Part shown: positions 1 to 6,640 of the stretch, one piece after another
Layout: each line of letters starts with the position of its first letter
How positions within the stretch are numbered: position 1 is the stretch's first letter
Origin: Strix aluco
Taxonomy: Eukaryota; Chordata; Aves; Strigiformes; Strigidae
Direction of reading: 5' to 3'
Assembly: GCF_031877795.1 (NCBI RefSeq)
Contig: NC_133954.1
Location: forward strand, 8,981,258 to 9,045,257
Length of the DNA: 64,000 nt
Program-made: the position numbers and the translations under genes
The notes under the pieces: generated by a model
Told to the model about the DNA's origin: nothing
The model's input: only the letters and a program-made list of their open reading frames with translations
Databases searched by the model: none

Positions 1-102
1 TCCAGCCTGCACCCCAAGGAGAGGGGTCACCGCACAGTGGGTGCTGCCTGGCTCCAGGGTGCAGCCGGGGCCAAGGTGAGGGCTCACCTGGGGGGGGCTC
101 AC

Positions 103-168
103 CTGCGCGGAGCCCCCCTGCTCCGGCAGCAGCAGGGGCGAGCTGAAATTGCGGCGAAAAGAGGTGGC
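103..168 (-). CDS. STAC2: STAC2 coding exon 4
   Basis: 22 codons, phase 0, reading [19 protein letters not shown] and ending SAQ before a GTGAG donor. The [10 protein letters not shown] core is conserved in STAC2. No further STAC2 exon was recognised at 1-102, which is intron. Confidence 0.88.
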
Positions 169-1280
169 CTGGGGGCAAAAACAGGGGGGTTGGGAAAAAG
201 GGGGGCCCAGCACCCCCCAGAGCCGTGGAGCTGCTGGGCCTAAGCGTGCCCCCGGGGCTGGGGACCCCCCACCCCGTGCACGGCGTGGGGGGGGGGGGCT
301 GTGCTCGCACACACACACACCCATGGGCACACGCGTGTGCGTACGCACCCACCGGCTGCCTGCAGCCCCCCCGGGCTGGGGCGGGGGGGCGGTTTGGGGC
401 TGGGGGGGGGTTGCTGACCGGTCTGGGGGGGTTGGAGGTGGGGGGGAGCATCCCAGCACGTACCGTCTTGCCAGGGCACTGCTGGTGCGAGATCCCCTCG
501 GAGCACCAGAGGTGCACGCCGGCCTTGCACGCCTTGCACCGCAGGCCCTGCCGGGAGTTGCCTGCAGGCAGCGAGGTGCGGGGGGGTCACGGCTGCCCCC
601 CCCCCACATCCCTGCCCCCCATCCCTACATCCCCATCTCTGCATCCCCCCCCCCCCAGCACCCACCTGCGATGAGCTGCCGGCACAGCTCGCAGGGGCAA
701 TGCTTCTTAAAGACGTACTGCTGGAAGCCGTGTGTCCGCGGGGGGGACGGGGGGGGCCCCGGGCCCTGCACCCCCCCCCCCGGCCGCGGAAGAGGCTCTC
801 CACGCTCTTGCTCCGCAGCAGCGTCCGCAGGGACAGCGACCGCTTCAACCGCTGCATCTGCCGGAGGAACACCCCCCCCCACCCCCGGGGTGACAGGGAC
901 CCCCCCCAGGGGTGACAATGACTACGGGAGGGGCCGGGGCACCCCTCAAAAGATGGGAGGGACCCTGACCCCCCCCCAGGGATGGCAGAGACCCCGGGAC
1001 GGGACCGCCCACCCCAACGCTGCACCAGCCCGGGGATCAGCCCGTGGGGGGGGGGGTCGGGGCTGAACCCCCCAGGCTGGGCCAGCGACACCCCAAAGCG
1101 GCTGAGAGCGGGACAGGCGCCCCCCCCCCCCGTTTCACACTCACCCCCTCCCGTTGCACACTCACCGCCCCCCCCCCCCGCCCCCCATGCCCGTACCTTG
1201 CTGCCGTGCCCGGCCCCGGGGCCGGCGGGGGGGGGCTCGGGGGGGGCCACCGACTCGCACTTCCCGGGCGACTCCGTCAT
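103..1280 (-). CDS. STAC2: STAC2, 5' coding part (exons 1-4; rest off the left edge)
   Basis: STAC2 is an adaptor of the STAC family, which binds voltage-gated L-type calcium channels and slows their inactivation. Coding exons on the minus strand are 1197-1280, 666-857, 464-561 and 103-168, all with GT/AG borders. Exon 1 encodes 28 residues starting [10 protein letters not shown]. Exon 2 has the basic [12 protein letters not shown] stretch and opens the C1 zinc finger ([18 protein letters not shown]). Exon 3 completes the finger ([20 protein letters not shown]), and all His/Cys zinc ligands are present. Exon 4 gives [12 protein letters not shown], a STAC2 hallmark. The [14 protein letters not shown] stretch separates it from STAC and STAC3. 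The SH3 exons would lie beyond position 1. Exon 2 is one base short of the phase its neighbours require (see findings). Identity is recognised from remembered human STAC2. Confidence 0.93.
464..561 (-). CDS. STAC2: STAC2 coding exon 3 (second half of C1 finger)
   Basis: 98 nt; two bases finish a glycine split with exon 2, then 32 codons from [12 protein letters not shown] to QQCPGKT. The donor is ACG|GTACGT. It carries the last zinc ligands of the C1 domain. Confidence 0.93.
666..857 (-). CDS. STAC2: STAC2 coding exon 2 (one base short in a homopolymer region)
   Basis: The acceptor is CCGGCAG just before ATGCAGCGG and the donor is GCAG|GTGGG. The upstream part reads [20 protein letters not shown] in the frame set by exon 1. 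The downstream part reads [17 protein letters not shown] in the frame required by exon 3. The two frames differ by one base across a stretch with an 11-base G run (771-781) and several C7-C8 runs. Exon length is 192, but phase needs 3n+1. Confidence 0.85.
1197..1280 (-). CDS. STAC2: STAC2 coding exon 1
   Basis: The ATG is at 1278-1280 on the minus strand. It encodes 28 residues ending GHGSK, then a GTACGG donor, phase 0. The start matches the human MTEMSEKEN opening only loosely, and the context lacks a purine at -3, so the start is probable rather than certain. Confidence 0.8.
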
Positions 1281-1418
1281 GCGCCCGCCACGCCTCCCGC
1301 TCCCCCCCCCCGCTGTCGCGACAGCGCCGCGACCCGGTGGCGACAGCGCCGCGCTCAACCTGCCGCCGGCCCCTCCCCGCCGGGGGGGGGCTCGGGGGGG
1401 GGGGAGGGATGGAAAGAT

Positions 1419-1467
1419 ATGCTAATCCTCGGCTGCCCATTGGCTGATGGCCCCCATGGGGCGGGGC
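1419..1467 (-). promoter_or_regulatory. STAC2: likely STAC2 proximal promoter: GC box, CCAAT, octamer
   Basis: Read in the STAC2 direction the order is GCCCCGCCCC (about 1467-1458), CCAAT (1443-1439) and ATTAGCAT (1426-1419), about 140-190 bp upstream of the ATG. This is a plausible TATA-less promoter layout. The motifs are seen; their use is inferred. Confidence 0.5.
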
Positions 1468-1864
1468 TTACCCATCACCAGGCATCGCATATTGGGGGGG
1501 GGGGCGCTGGGGGAACCCCCACATTGACAGCCGGGGTGGGGGGGGGCGGCAGCAGGCAGGGACCCCCCCCTTATTGACACTTAGAGGGCAGCACCCATTC
1601 CTCCCCCCCCAACACCCCATAACCCCCCATTCACACGGGGGGGAGGGGGGGGGTGAGTGCCCCCTCTTTTTTATTTTCTCCCCCAAAATGAGCCAAATCT
1701 GGGTGGAATTAGAGGAATTAAAATGCAGCGGGGGCCGCGCGGGCTGGCACAGGGCGGCTTTGGCTTCTTGCCCTGGACAGGGTGGACTGGAATAGCGGGG
1801 GGGGGGGCACGGGGGGGGCGGGGGACAGATGTCCTTGGCTGGGCTGGGACAAGGGGACATGGCT

Positions 1865-1975
1865 GGGGGGGGGGGACACGCACGCGCGGGGCTGCTCCTG
1901 GGGGGCTCCAGCCGGCCGCCGGCCGGCTGGAGCCCCCCCAGGAGCAGCCCGCGCGTGCGTGTCCCCCCCCCCCCG
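1865..1975. repeat. long near-perfect palindrome (inverted repeat, ~50-bp arms)
   Basis: The left arm runs from the G tract through ACACGCACGCGCGG, GCTGCTCCTG and GGCTCCAGCCGGCC. The right arm repeats the same order as reverse complement, ending in GTGCGTGTCCCC. Only the lengths of G/C runs differ by a base. The spacer is a few bases around 1918-1921. It is either a real cruciform/hairpin-forming element or a fold-back sequencing artefact. Confidence 0.9.
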
Positions 1976-2104
1976 CTGCCCCCCCACTTTGTATTAACAA
2001 CAAACAAGGTGTGGACCCCCCACCCCACTATTTACTGTCAACTCCCTCCCCCAAACTGGTCCCAACTGGTCCCAACCCCCGCTCTCCCCACCCTTCCCTT
2101 CTCC

Positions 2105-2112
2105 TATAAAAG
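2105..2112 (+). promoter_or_regulatory. TATA box of the CP2-like gene
   Basis: TATAAAAG lies 94 bp before the ATG, predicting transcription start near 2135 and a 5' UTR of roughly 60 nt. Good consensus match and the right strand. Confidence 0.65.
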
Positions 2113-2198
2113 TGGGGGGCCACCAACCTGTCCCTCCCCGCTGTCACCCCGTGTGTGCGTGTGTGTCCCCCCCCCCCTCCTTTCTGGACCCCCCCACT

Positions 2199-2263
2199 AT
2201 GCTTTTTTGGCATGGTCAACCTGATTACTGGTCCAGTGCTGGGGAGATGTACCCCATCTCCAG
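2199..2263 (+). CDS. CP2-like exon 1
   Basis: The ATG has A at -3. It encodes residues 1-22, [19 protein letters not shown] then IS, with an arginine split across the CAG|GTACC junction. The TFCP2L1-type N-terminus fixes the start. Confidence 0.85.
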
Positions 2264-5200
2264 GTACCCCCCCCCCCCAAAATTTAAACCCTCCCTTGGT
2301 TTTAGGGAAACTGAGGCACCACTAAGTGCCCCCCCCCCGCGCGGGGGGGTGGTGTTTTTTTCCCGCAGGGACCCCCCCGTTTTGCCTTACCTGAAGCAGG
2401 AGGAGCCCAACGGCATCTCCACCTCGCACCCCCCCTGCCCCCCTTTCCAGTACGTGCTCTGCGCCCCAACTTCTCCCGCCGTCCGGCACCACGAGGAGAC
2501 CCTCACCTACCTCAACCAGGGTGAGTTGGGGGCACCCCCGGGGAGGGGGGGGGGAGGAACGACACCCCCCCATTTGGGGGCTCAGCATCCATTTTTGCCC
2601 CCCCCCCCCATCCTCATCGCAGGGCAATCGTATGAGATCCGGATGATGGGGAACCCCCGGGTGGACCCCGCCGGGGAGGGACGGAGGATGATGAAGGTGA
2701 GATGGAGATGGGGGGGGGGGTGTGTGTGTGTGTGTGTGTCCCCCAAAAAAAACCTGGGGTGAAGCCTTGGGGCAAAGCTCTGACCTTAAGTCCCAGTCCA
2801 GCCCCAGTTCAGCCCCAGTTCAGTCCTGGTCCAGTCCCAGCCGAGCCCCAGTTTAGCCCCAGCTCAGCCCCAGTCCAGGCCCAGTTCACCCCCAGTCCAG
2901 CCCCAGTTCAGTCCCAGTTCACCCCCAGTCCAGCCCCAGTCCAGCCCCAGCTCAGTCCCAGTTCAGTCCTGGTCCAGTCCCAGCCGAGCCCCGGTTTAGC
3001 CCCAGCTCAGCCCCAGTCCAGCCCCAGTCCAGGCCCAGTCCAGCCCCAGTCCAGCCCCAGTTCACCCCCAGTCCAGCCCCAGTTCAGCCCCAGCTCACCC
3101 CCAGTCCAGCCCCAGTTCACCCCCAGTCCAGCCCCAGTCCAGCCCCAGTTCACCCCCAGTCCAGCCCCAGTCCAGCCCCAGTCCAGCCCATCTCTCCGTG
3201 GGCGCGGGCCTGATCCTGCGGCGCAGAGCGTGGTCCGGGTGGTCTTCCACGACCGGCGGCTGCAGTACTCGGAGCAGCAGCAGCTGGAGGGCTGGCGGTG
3301 GAGCCGCCCGGGCGATCGCATCCTCGACATCGGTGGGTGCCCGCGGCGGCAGGGGGGGGCTGGGGGGGCCCTGGGGGGGCCACGCTCACCCCCCTCCCGC
3401 AGACATCCCGCTCTCCGTCGGCATCCTCGACCCCCAAATCCACCCCACGCTGCTCAACACGGTGGAGTTTCTCTGGGACCCCTCGAGGCGGACGTCTGTC
3501 TTTGTGCAGGTGGGAGCCAGGCCTGGGGGGGGGGGGGGGCTGGGGGGGGCTGGGGGGGGCCACGGCGGCCGCCCCCGACCCCGCTCTCCCCGTCCAGGTT
3601 CACTGTATCAGCACCGAGTTCACGCTGCGGAAGAACGGGGGGGAGAAAGGCGTCCCCTTCCGCATCCAGATCGACACCTTCGGGGCGGGGGGCAAGGGGG
3701 ACCCCCCCGAGCACCTCCACTCTGCCAGCTGCCTCGTCAAAGTGTTCAAGGTATTGGGGGGGGGGACACACCGGTGACCCCAGGGTGACCAGTGCCCCCC
3801 CCCCCCCACCCCATTCCCTGGCAAATCCCGCTCTGAGCGTGGGGCAGCACCTCGGGTAGGGGGGTGGATGGATGAGGGTCTGGGTGCTCGGGGGGTGGGT
3901 GTATGTGGGTCTGAGCACCCCGGGGGTCGGTGTGGGGGGGTCTGGGGTTCCCCCCCCTCGGCTGACGGCCCCCGGCGCAGCCCAAAGGGGCTGACAGGAA
4001 GCAGAAGACGGACCGGGAGAAGGTGGAGAAGCAGCCGGCGCTGGAGCGGGAGAAATTCCAGCCGGCCTACGAGAGCACGGTGCTGGCGGAGGTGGGGGCC
4101 GGCCCTGGCACCCCCCTGCTGCGGGCCGGGGTGCCCCCCCGGGACCCTGCACCCCCTGACCCCCTCCCTCCGTCCTCAGTGCACCCCGTGGCCAGATGCG
4201 CTGGGTGCCCCTCACAGCCCCCCCAGCACCCCGGGGCTGCCGTCTCCTCACCCCTTCAAGCTGCTGAGCCCCGAGAGGTAAGTGGGCCCCCCCCGGGCCC
4301 CCACCCGCTGCTGGGGTCCCCCACTCAGCCCCGGCCCCCCTCCCCGCAGGGTGTGTGTGTCACCCGCCTGCGCTGCCGAGAGCCCCGCGGAGAGTCCTGG
4401 CGAGGTGAGGGTGCCATCGGTGCAGCCTCCTGCACCCCAACAGCCCCCCAGGACCCCCCCTCAGGAGAGGCTGGCTGGGCTGAGAACGTCCCCGCTCGGT
4501 TCATGCCCCGGCTGAGGCTCCGCTCCCGCTGCCGGCAGGCGCTGAGCCCCTGCGCATCCCCCCTGGAGACGCAGCAGTGGCTGCACAAACGCCGCTTCTC
4601 TGCCTACGCCCGGGTCTTCGCCAACTTCGCAGGTGAGGCCGCAGGCAGCAACGGGGACGGGAGGGGGGGGTCCGAGCCAGCCCCTGCAGCTCTGACCCCC
4701 GCCCTGACCCCCCCCGTCCACAGGCGCTGACCTGCTGAAGCTCTCCCGCAGGGACCTGATCCAGATCTGCGGAGCCCCCGACGGCATCCGCCTCTGCAAC
4801 GCGCTGATGGGCAGGTGGGCTCCGACGGCCTGTGGGGCTCCTCGGTGCCTCATTCCGGGGACCCCAGGGAGGCTCCGCGGTGCTTGGCCGCATCCTGCAC
4901 CCCCTACCCGACCCCCCCTCTGTCCCCACAGGTGCCTGCGGCCTCGACTGACCCTCTACGTGTCGCGGGAACCCGCCGGCGGGGCTGAGGGCGCAGAGGA
5001 GGGATGCTCAGGTGAGCGGGAGGGCGCGGGGCAGCGCAGGGATGGAGGGCCCACGCTCACTGTCCCGTCCCTGTCCCCACCCTGTCCCCAGGGCTGTACC
5101 AGGAGTTGCACCTGGAGGAGCTGACGGTGGCCGAGCTGAGCGGGAAACTGGCCGAACTGCTGGGGCTGCCCGTGGCCCAAATCCTGCGGGTGTCCCGGCA

Positions 5201-5586
5201 GGGCCCCTCCGGCATCCACATCCTCGTCAGCGACGCGGTAAGGACCAGGGGGGACACCTGGGCGCTGCCCGGTGCTGGACCCCGCAGCCCTTGGGGTCCC
5301 CAATCTGCTCCCAGCAAGAGGCTCAGCCCCCACGGGTGCCCCTCGCTGCAGCGGGACGGGGGCCCAGGCTCCAGGATGGGACACGCAGCCCCAACCTGGC
5401 CCCCCCTCCCCTCGCCCCGTGGCCCCGCAGATGATCAGGAACCTCCTGGACGAGACGTGCTTTGTGGTGGCCATCAGCAAAGGTAACGTGGTGGCCAGGG
5501 GCTGCGGGCAGGGCCCGATGGCCCCGGCTGAGCCACGTCTCTGGGCAGCGCACGGCCCCGAGGGGTACGACCTGGTGCTGCGGTAG
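2199..5586 (+). CDS. CP2/LSF-family transcription factor, TFCP2L1-like paralogue
   Basis: Complete 15-exon gene whose splice phases all agree, giving 473 residues (human TFCP2L1 is 479 from memory). The N-terminus [11 protein letters not shown] resembles the TFCP2L1 start MLFWHTQPE. Residues ~40-220 form the Grainyhead/CP2 DNA-binding domain ([75 protein letters not shown]). Residues ~220-256 hold the basic [14 protein letters not shown] segment. Residues ~315-370 are the SAM-like oligomerisation module ([25 protein letters not shown]). The C-terminus ([23 protein letters not shown]) is the dimerisation domain. The basic tail exon that separates UBP1 from TFCP2L1 is absent, as in TFCP2L1. Identity to TFCP2L1 looks well below orthologue level. 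Leu214 replaces the conserved Gln (LSF Q234). It is expected to be nuclear. It is not TFCP2, UBP1 or TFCP2L1 itself; no accepted symbol is assigned. Confidence 0.9.
2369..2520 (+). CDS. CP2-like exon 2
   Basis: Residues 22-73. The acceptor is TTTCCCGCAG. It carries [12 protein letters not shown] (cf. LPIFKQEEP in the family) and the first DNA-binding-domain strands [13 protein letters not shown] and [10 protein letters not shown]. The donor is CAGG|GTGAG. Confidence 0.92.
2623..2696 (+). CDS. CP2-like exon 3
   Basis: Residues 73-97, [19 protein letters not shown] then RRMMK. The QSYEIR core is invariant in the family; the following linker is divergent. The donor is AAG|GTGAG. Confidence 0.9.
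2721..2739 (+). repeat. (TG)n microsatellite after a G run
   Basis: Nine TG units follow a 10-base G run just inside intron 3 of the CP2-like gene. Confidence 0.9.
2791..3190 (+). repeat. 11-bp minisatellite in intron 3 of the CP2-like gene
   Basis: About 36 imperfect copies of an 11-bp unit (CCAGTCCAGCC, with TTCAG and TTCAC variants) fill most of intron 3 and end about 35 bp before exon 4. There are no stops over three unit phases, so it makes spurious long reading frames ([11 protein letters not shown]-like on plus). Confidence 0.9.
3227..3332 (+). CDS. CP2-like exon 4
   Basis: Residues 98-133, [20 protein letters not shown] followed by [15 protein letters not shown]. The strongest family match in the gene. 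The acceptor is GCGGCGCAG and the donor ATCG|GTGGG. Confidence 0.93.
3403..3509 (+). CDS. CP2-like exon 5
   Basis: Residues 133-168, [19 protein letters not shown] then [27 protein letters not shown] is the TFCP2L1 version (TFCP2 and UBP1 have IPMSVGIID). Confidence 0.93.
3598..3750 (+). CDS. CP2-like exon 6 (carries the Q234-equivalent Leu)
   Basis: Residues 169-219. [20 protein letters not shown] is conserved. The normally conserved loop after DTF (NENGEY in relatives) is replaced by GAGGKGDPP. The codon at 3733-3735 is CTC, giving SCLVKVFK where relatives have SCQIKVFK. Confidence 0.93.
3981..4091 (+). CDS. CP2-like exon 7
   Basis: Residues 220-256, [18 protein letters not shown] then [19 protein letters not shown]. 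It ends at GAG|GTGGG in phase 0, the site where UBP1 inserts an extra segment and TFCP2L1 does not. Confidence 0.92.
4180..4277 (+). CDS. CP2-like exon 8
   Basis: Residues 257-289. It begins CTPWPD, the counterpart of CSPWPD in TFCP2 and TFCP2L1, followed by a Pro/Ser-rich linker. The donor is GAGAG|GTAAG. Confidence 0.88.
4350..4404 (+). CDS. CP2-like exon 9
   Basis: Residues 289-307, [18 protein letters not shown], a low-similarity linker. Supported by phase and splice sites rather than homology. Confidence 0.7.
4539..4632 (+). CDS. CP2-like exon 10
   Basis: Residues 308-339, ending with the start of the SAM-like module: [20 protein letters not shown] then FAG. Relatives read QQWLHRNRFS. 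Confidence 0.92.
4724..4814 (+). CDS. CP2-like exon 11
   Basis: Residues 339-369, [20 protein letters not shown] then IRLCNALMG. Core of the SAM-like fold. The acceptor is CCGTCCACAG. Confidence 0.93.
4932..5011 (+). CDS. CP2-like exon 12
   Basis: Residues 369-396, [20 protein letters not shown] then a Glu/Gly-rich linker. LRPRLTLYV matches family VRPRLTIYV. Confidence 0.9.
5092..5237 (+). CDS. CP2-like exon 13
   Basis: Residues 396-444: [20 protein letters not shown] and [18 protein letters not shown]-terminal dimerisation region; relatives read YRQGPTGIH. Confidence 0.92.
5431..5482 (+). CDS. CP2-like exon 14
   Basis: Residues 445-462, [17 protein letters not shown]. Relatives read MVQNFQDESCFVLSTIK. 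Confidence 0.9.
5549..5586 (+). CDS. CP2-like exon 15 and stop
   Basis: Residues 462-473, [12 protein letters not shown] then TAG at 5584-5586. Corresponds to the family end DGYHIILK. Confidence 0.88.
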
Positions 5587-5870
5587 GACCCGGCCCCCGG
5601 CACCTCGTCGCCCCCGGACCGGGAGATCTCCCACCAGGACCGAGAGAGGAGCCCAAGGCTGGCACCGTCCCCCAGCGCCCGTCCTCCAAACACCGTTTGC
5701 CCTCCCTGCGTCCCTGCCAGTGGCCCCTCGTGCGGAGGGGTGAGAGGATGGGGTCCCATCCTGCCTGCCGGCTCCCCCCCAGCCCTTTCTCCCCGTGCCG
5801 GTGGCAGCTGCGTCCCCACACCCGCCCCGTTGCCTCATCCCCGTTTTGTATTAAAGGACGGAGGGAGCCA
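5587..5870 (+). other. 3' UTR of the CP2-like gene
   Basis: GC-rich sequence from the stop codon to a polyadenylation signal at 5850-5855. No other feature seen in it. Confidence 0.7.
5850..5855 (+). terminator. polyadenylation signal (ATTAAA) of the CP2-like gene
   Basis: ATTAAA lies 264 bp after the stop codon in an otherwise AT-poor stretch, giving a short 3' UTR. Confidence 0.65.
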
Positions 5871-6640
5871 GCCCTGAGCACGGCCTCGTCCCCGCGGCGG
5901 GTTTGGGCGAGGGGTCCCCGGGGTCCTGCCCCCGCTGCGGGGTGGGAGCAGCCCCATGGCCGGGCACAGGGGCAGCCCCTCCACCCCGGTGGGACCCCGG
6001 CAGCCCCGGGGTCAGCGGGGAGGGAGCGCGGGCAGAGCAGGTCGTGTCCTGCGCCGCAGGGATGGAGCCGGCCGTGGCACAGAGCCCTGGGCAGCCCCGA
6101 CTGGCAAAACCCAGCGAAGCCTCATTTCGGCGTTTCAGCTCAGGGAACGGGTTATTTTTAACACCGAGTCCTTCCCCCAAGCACCGTCCGGTGCGGCCGC
6201 TGCTGGCACAGTGGGCAGAGGCGGGTGAAGTGAGACGGGGGACGCCTTTGGGAGGAAACGACGGGTTTGGGATAAACAAGCCGGTGGCAGATTTCCCCAG
6301 AGAGGAAGGACGGGGCCCGGGAGGAGCCGGAGGACACGGGCGAGAAGCCGGGAGGGCACCAGGACAGGCCCTGGCTCGGGTCTGAGATGGGGGTGTTGGC
6401 AACCACAGGGAGAGGGGAGGGCAAAGACAGACACGGGGGGCAGAGACAGACACAGGCCTGTGGCCCCACGGCCGGTGGGTGCAGGGTGGGGAGAAGGAAA
6501 CACCCACGACCCCCCCCGGAACAGTCACTGCCGAGGGGAGCTGGAGCTTGGTCCCACGAGCCCCTTCCTGACCGTCCCCTCCGTCCCCGGACCCTCAGTG
6601 CCCCGCGGGGATCACGTACGGTGTATCACTGAGACAAGGG
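5871..6640. other. intergenic gap between convergent genes
   Basis: About 0.77 kb of GC-rich DNA between the 3' end of the CP2-like gene and the inferred distal 3' end of FBXL20. No exon, repeat or RNA gene recognised. Confidence 0.55.

Larger units (their letters stand above)
1281..2198. promoter_or_regulatory. head-to-head promoter interval between STAC2 and the CP2-like gene
   Basis: The two start codons (1280 minus, 2199 plus) are 918 bp apart and divergent. On the STAC2 side there is an octamer-type site (ATGCTAAT, 1419-1426), an inverted CCAAT box (ATTGG, 1439-1443) and a GC box near 1458-1467. On the other side there is a TATA box at 2105. The middle is G/C-homopolymer-rich and holds a long palindrome. 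Shared regulation is inferred from geometry only. Confidence 0.6.

Noticed and set aside
240-1358. 372-codon minus-strand frame as a single STAC2 exon
   Set aside because: It runs through introns; only the pieces 1197-1280 and part of 666-857 match STAC2, and the C1 finger lies in other frames joined by splicing.
2702-3859. 385-codon plus-strand frame through the minisatellite and CP2-like exons
   Set aside because: It crosses intron 3 because the 11-bp repeat lacks stops; the real exons 3 and 4 have clear splice sites and different joins.
2199-5586. CP2-like gene being TFCP2L1, TFCP2 or UBP1 itself
   Set aside because: Neighbours differ from those of all three, and divergence in the linker, loop and SAM-like region is far beyond what is expected between bird and human orthologues.
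2199-5586. CP2-like gene being a processed or decayed copy
   Set aside because: Fifteen exons with good splice sites, consistent phases, intact frame, TATA box and polyadenylation signal.
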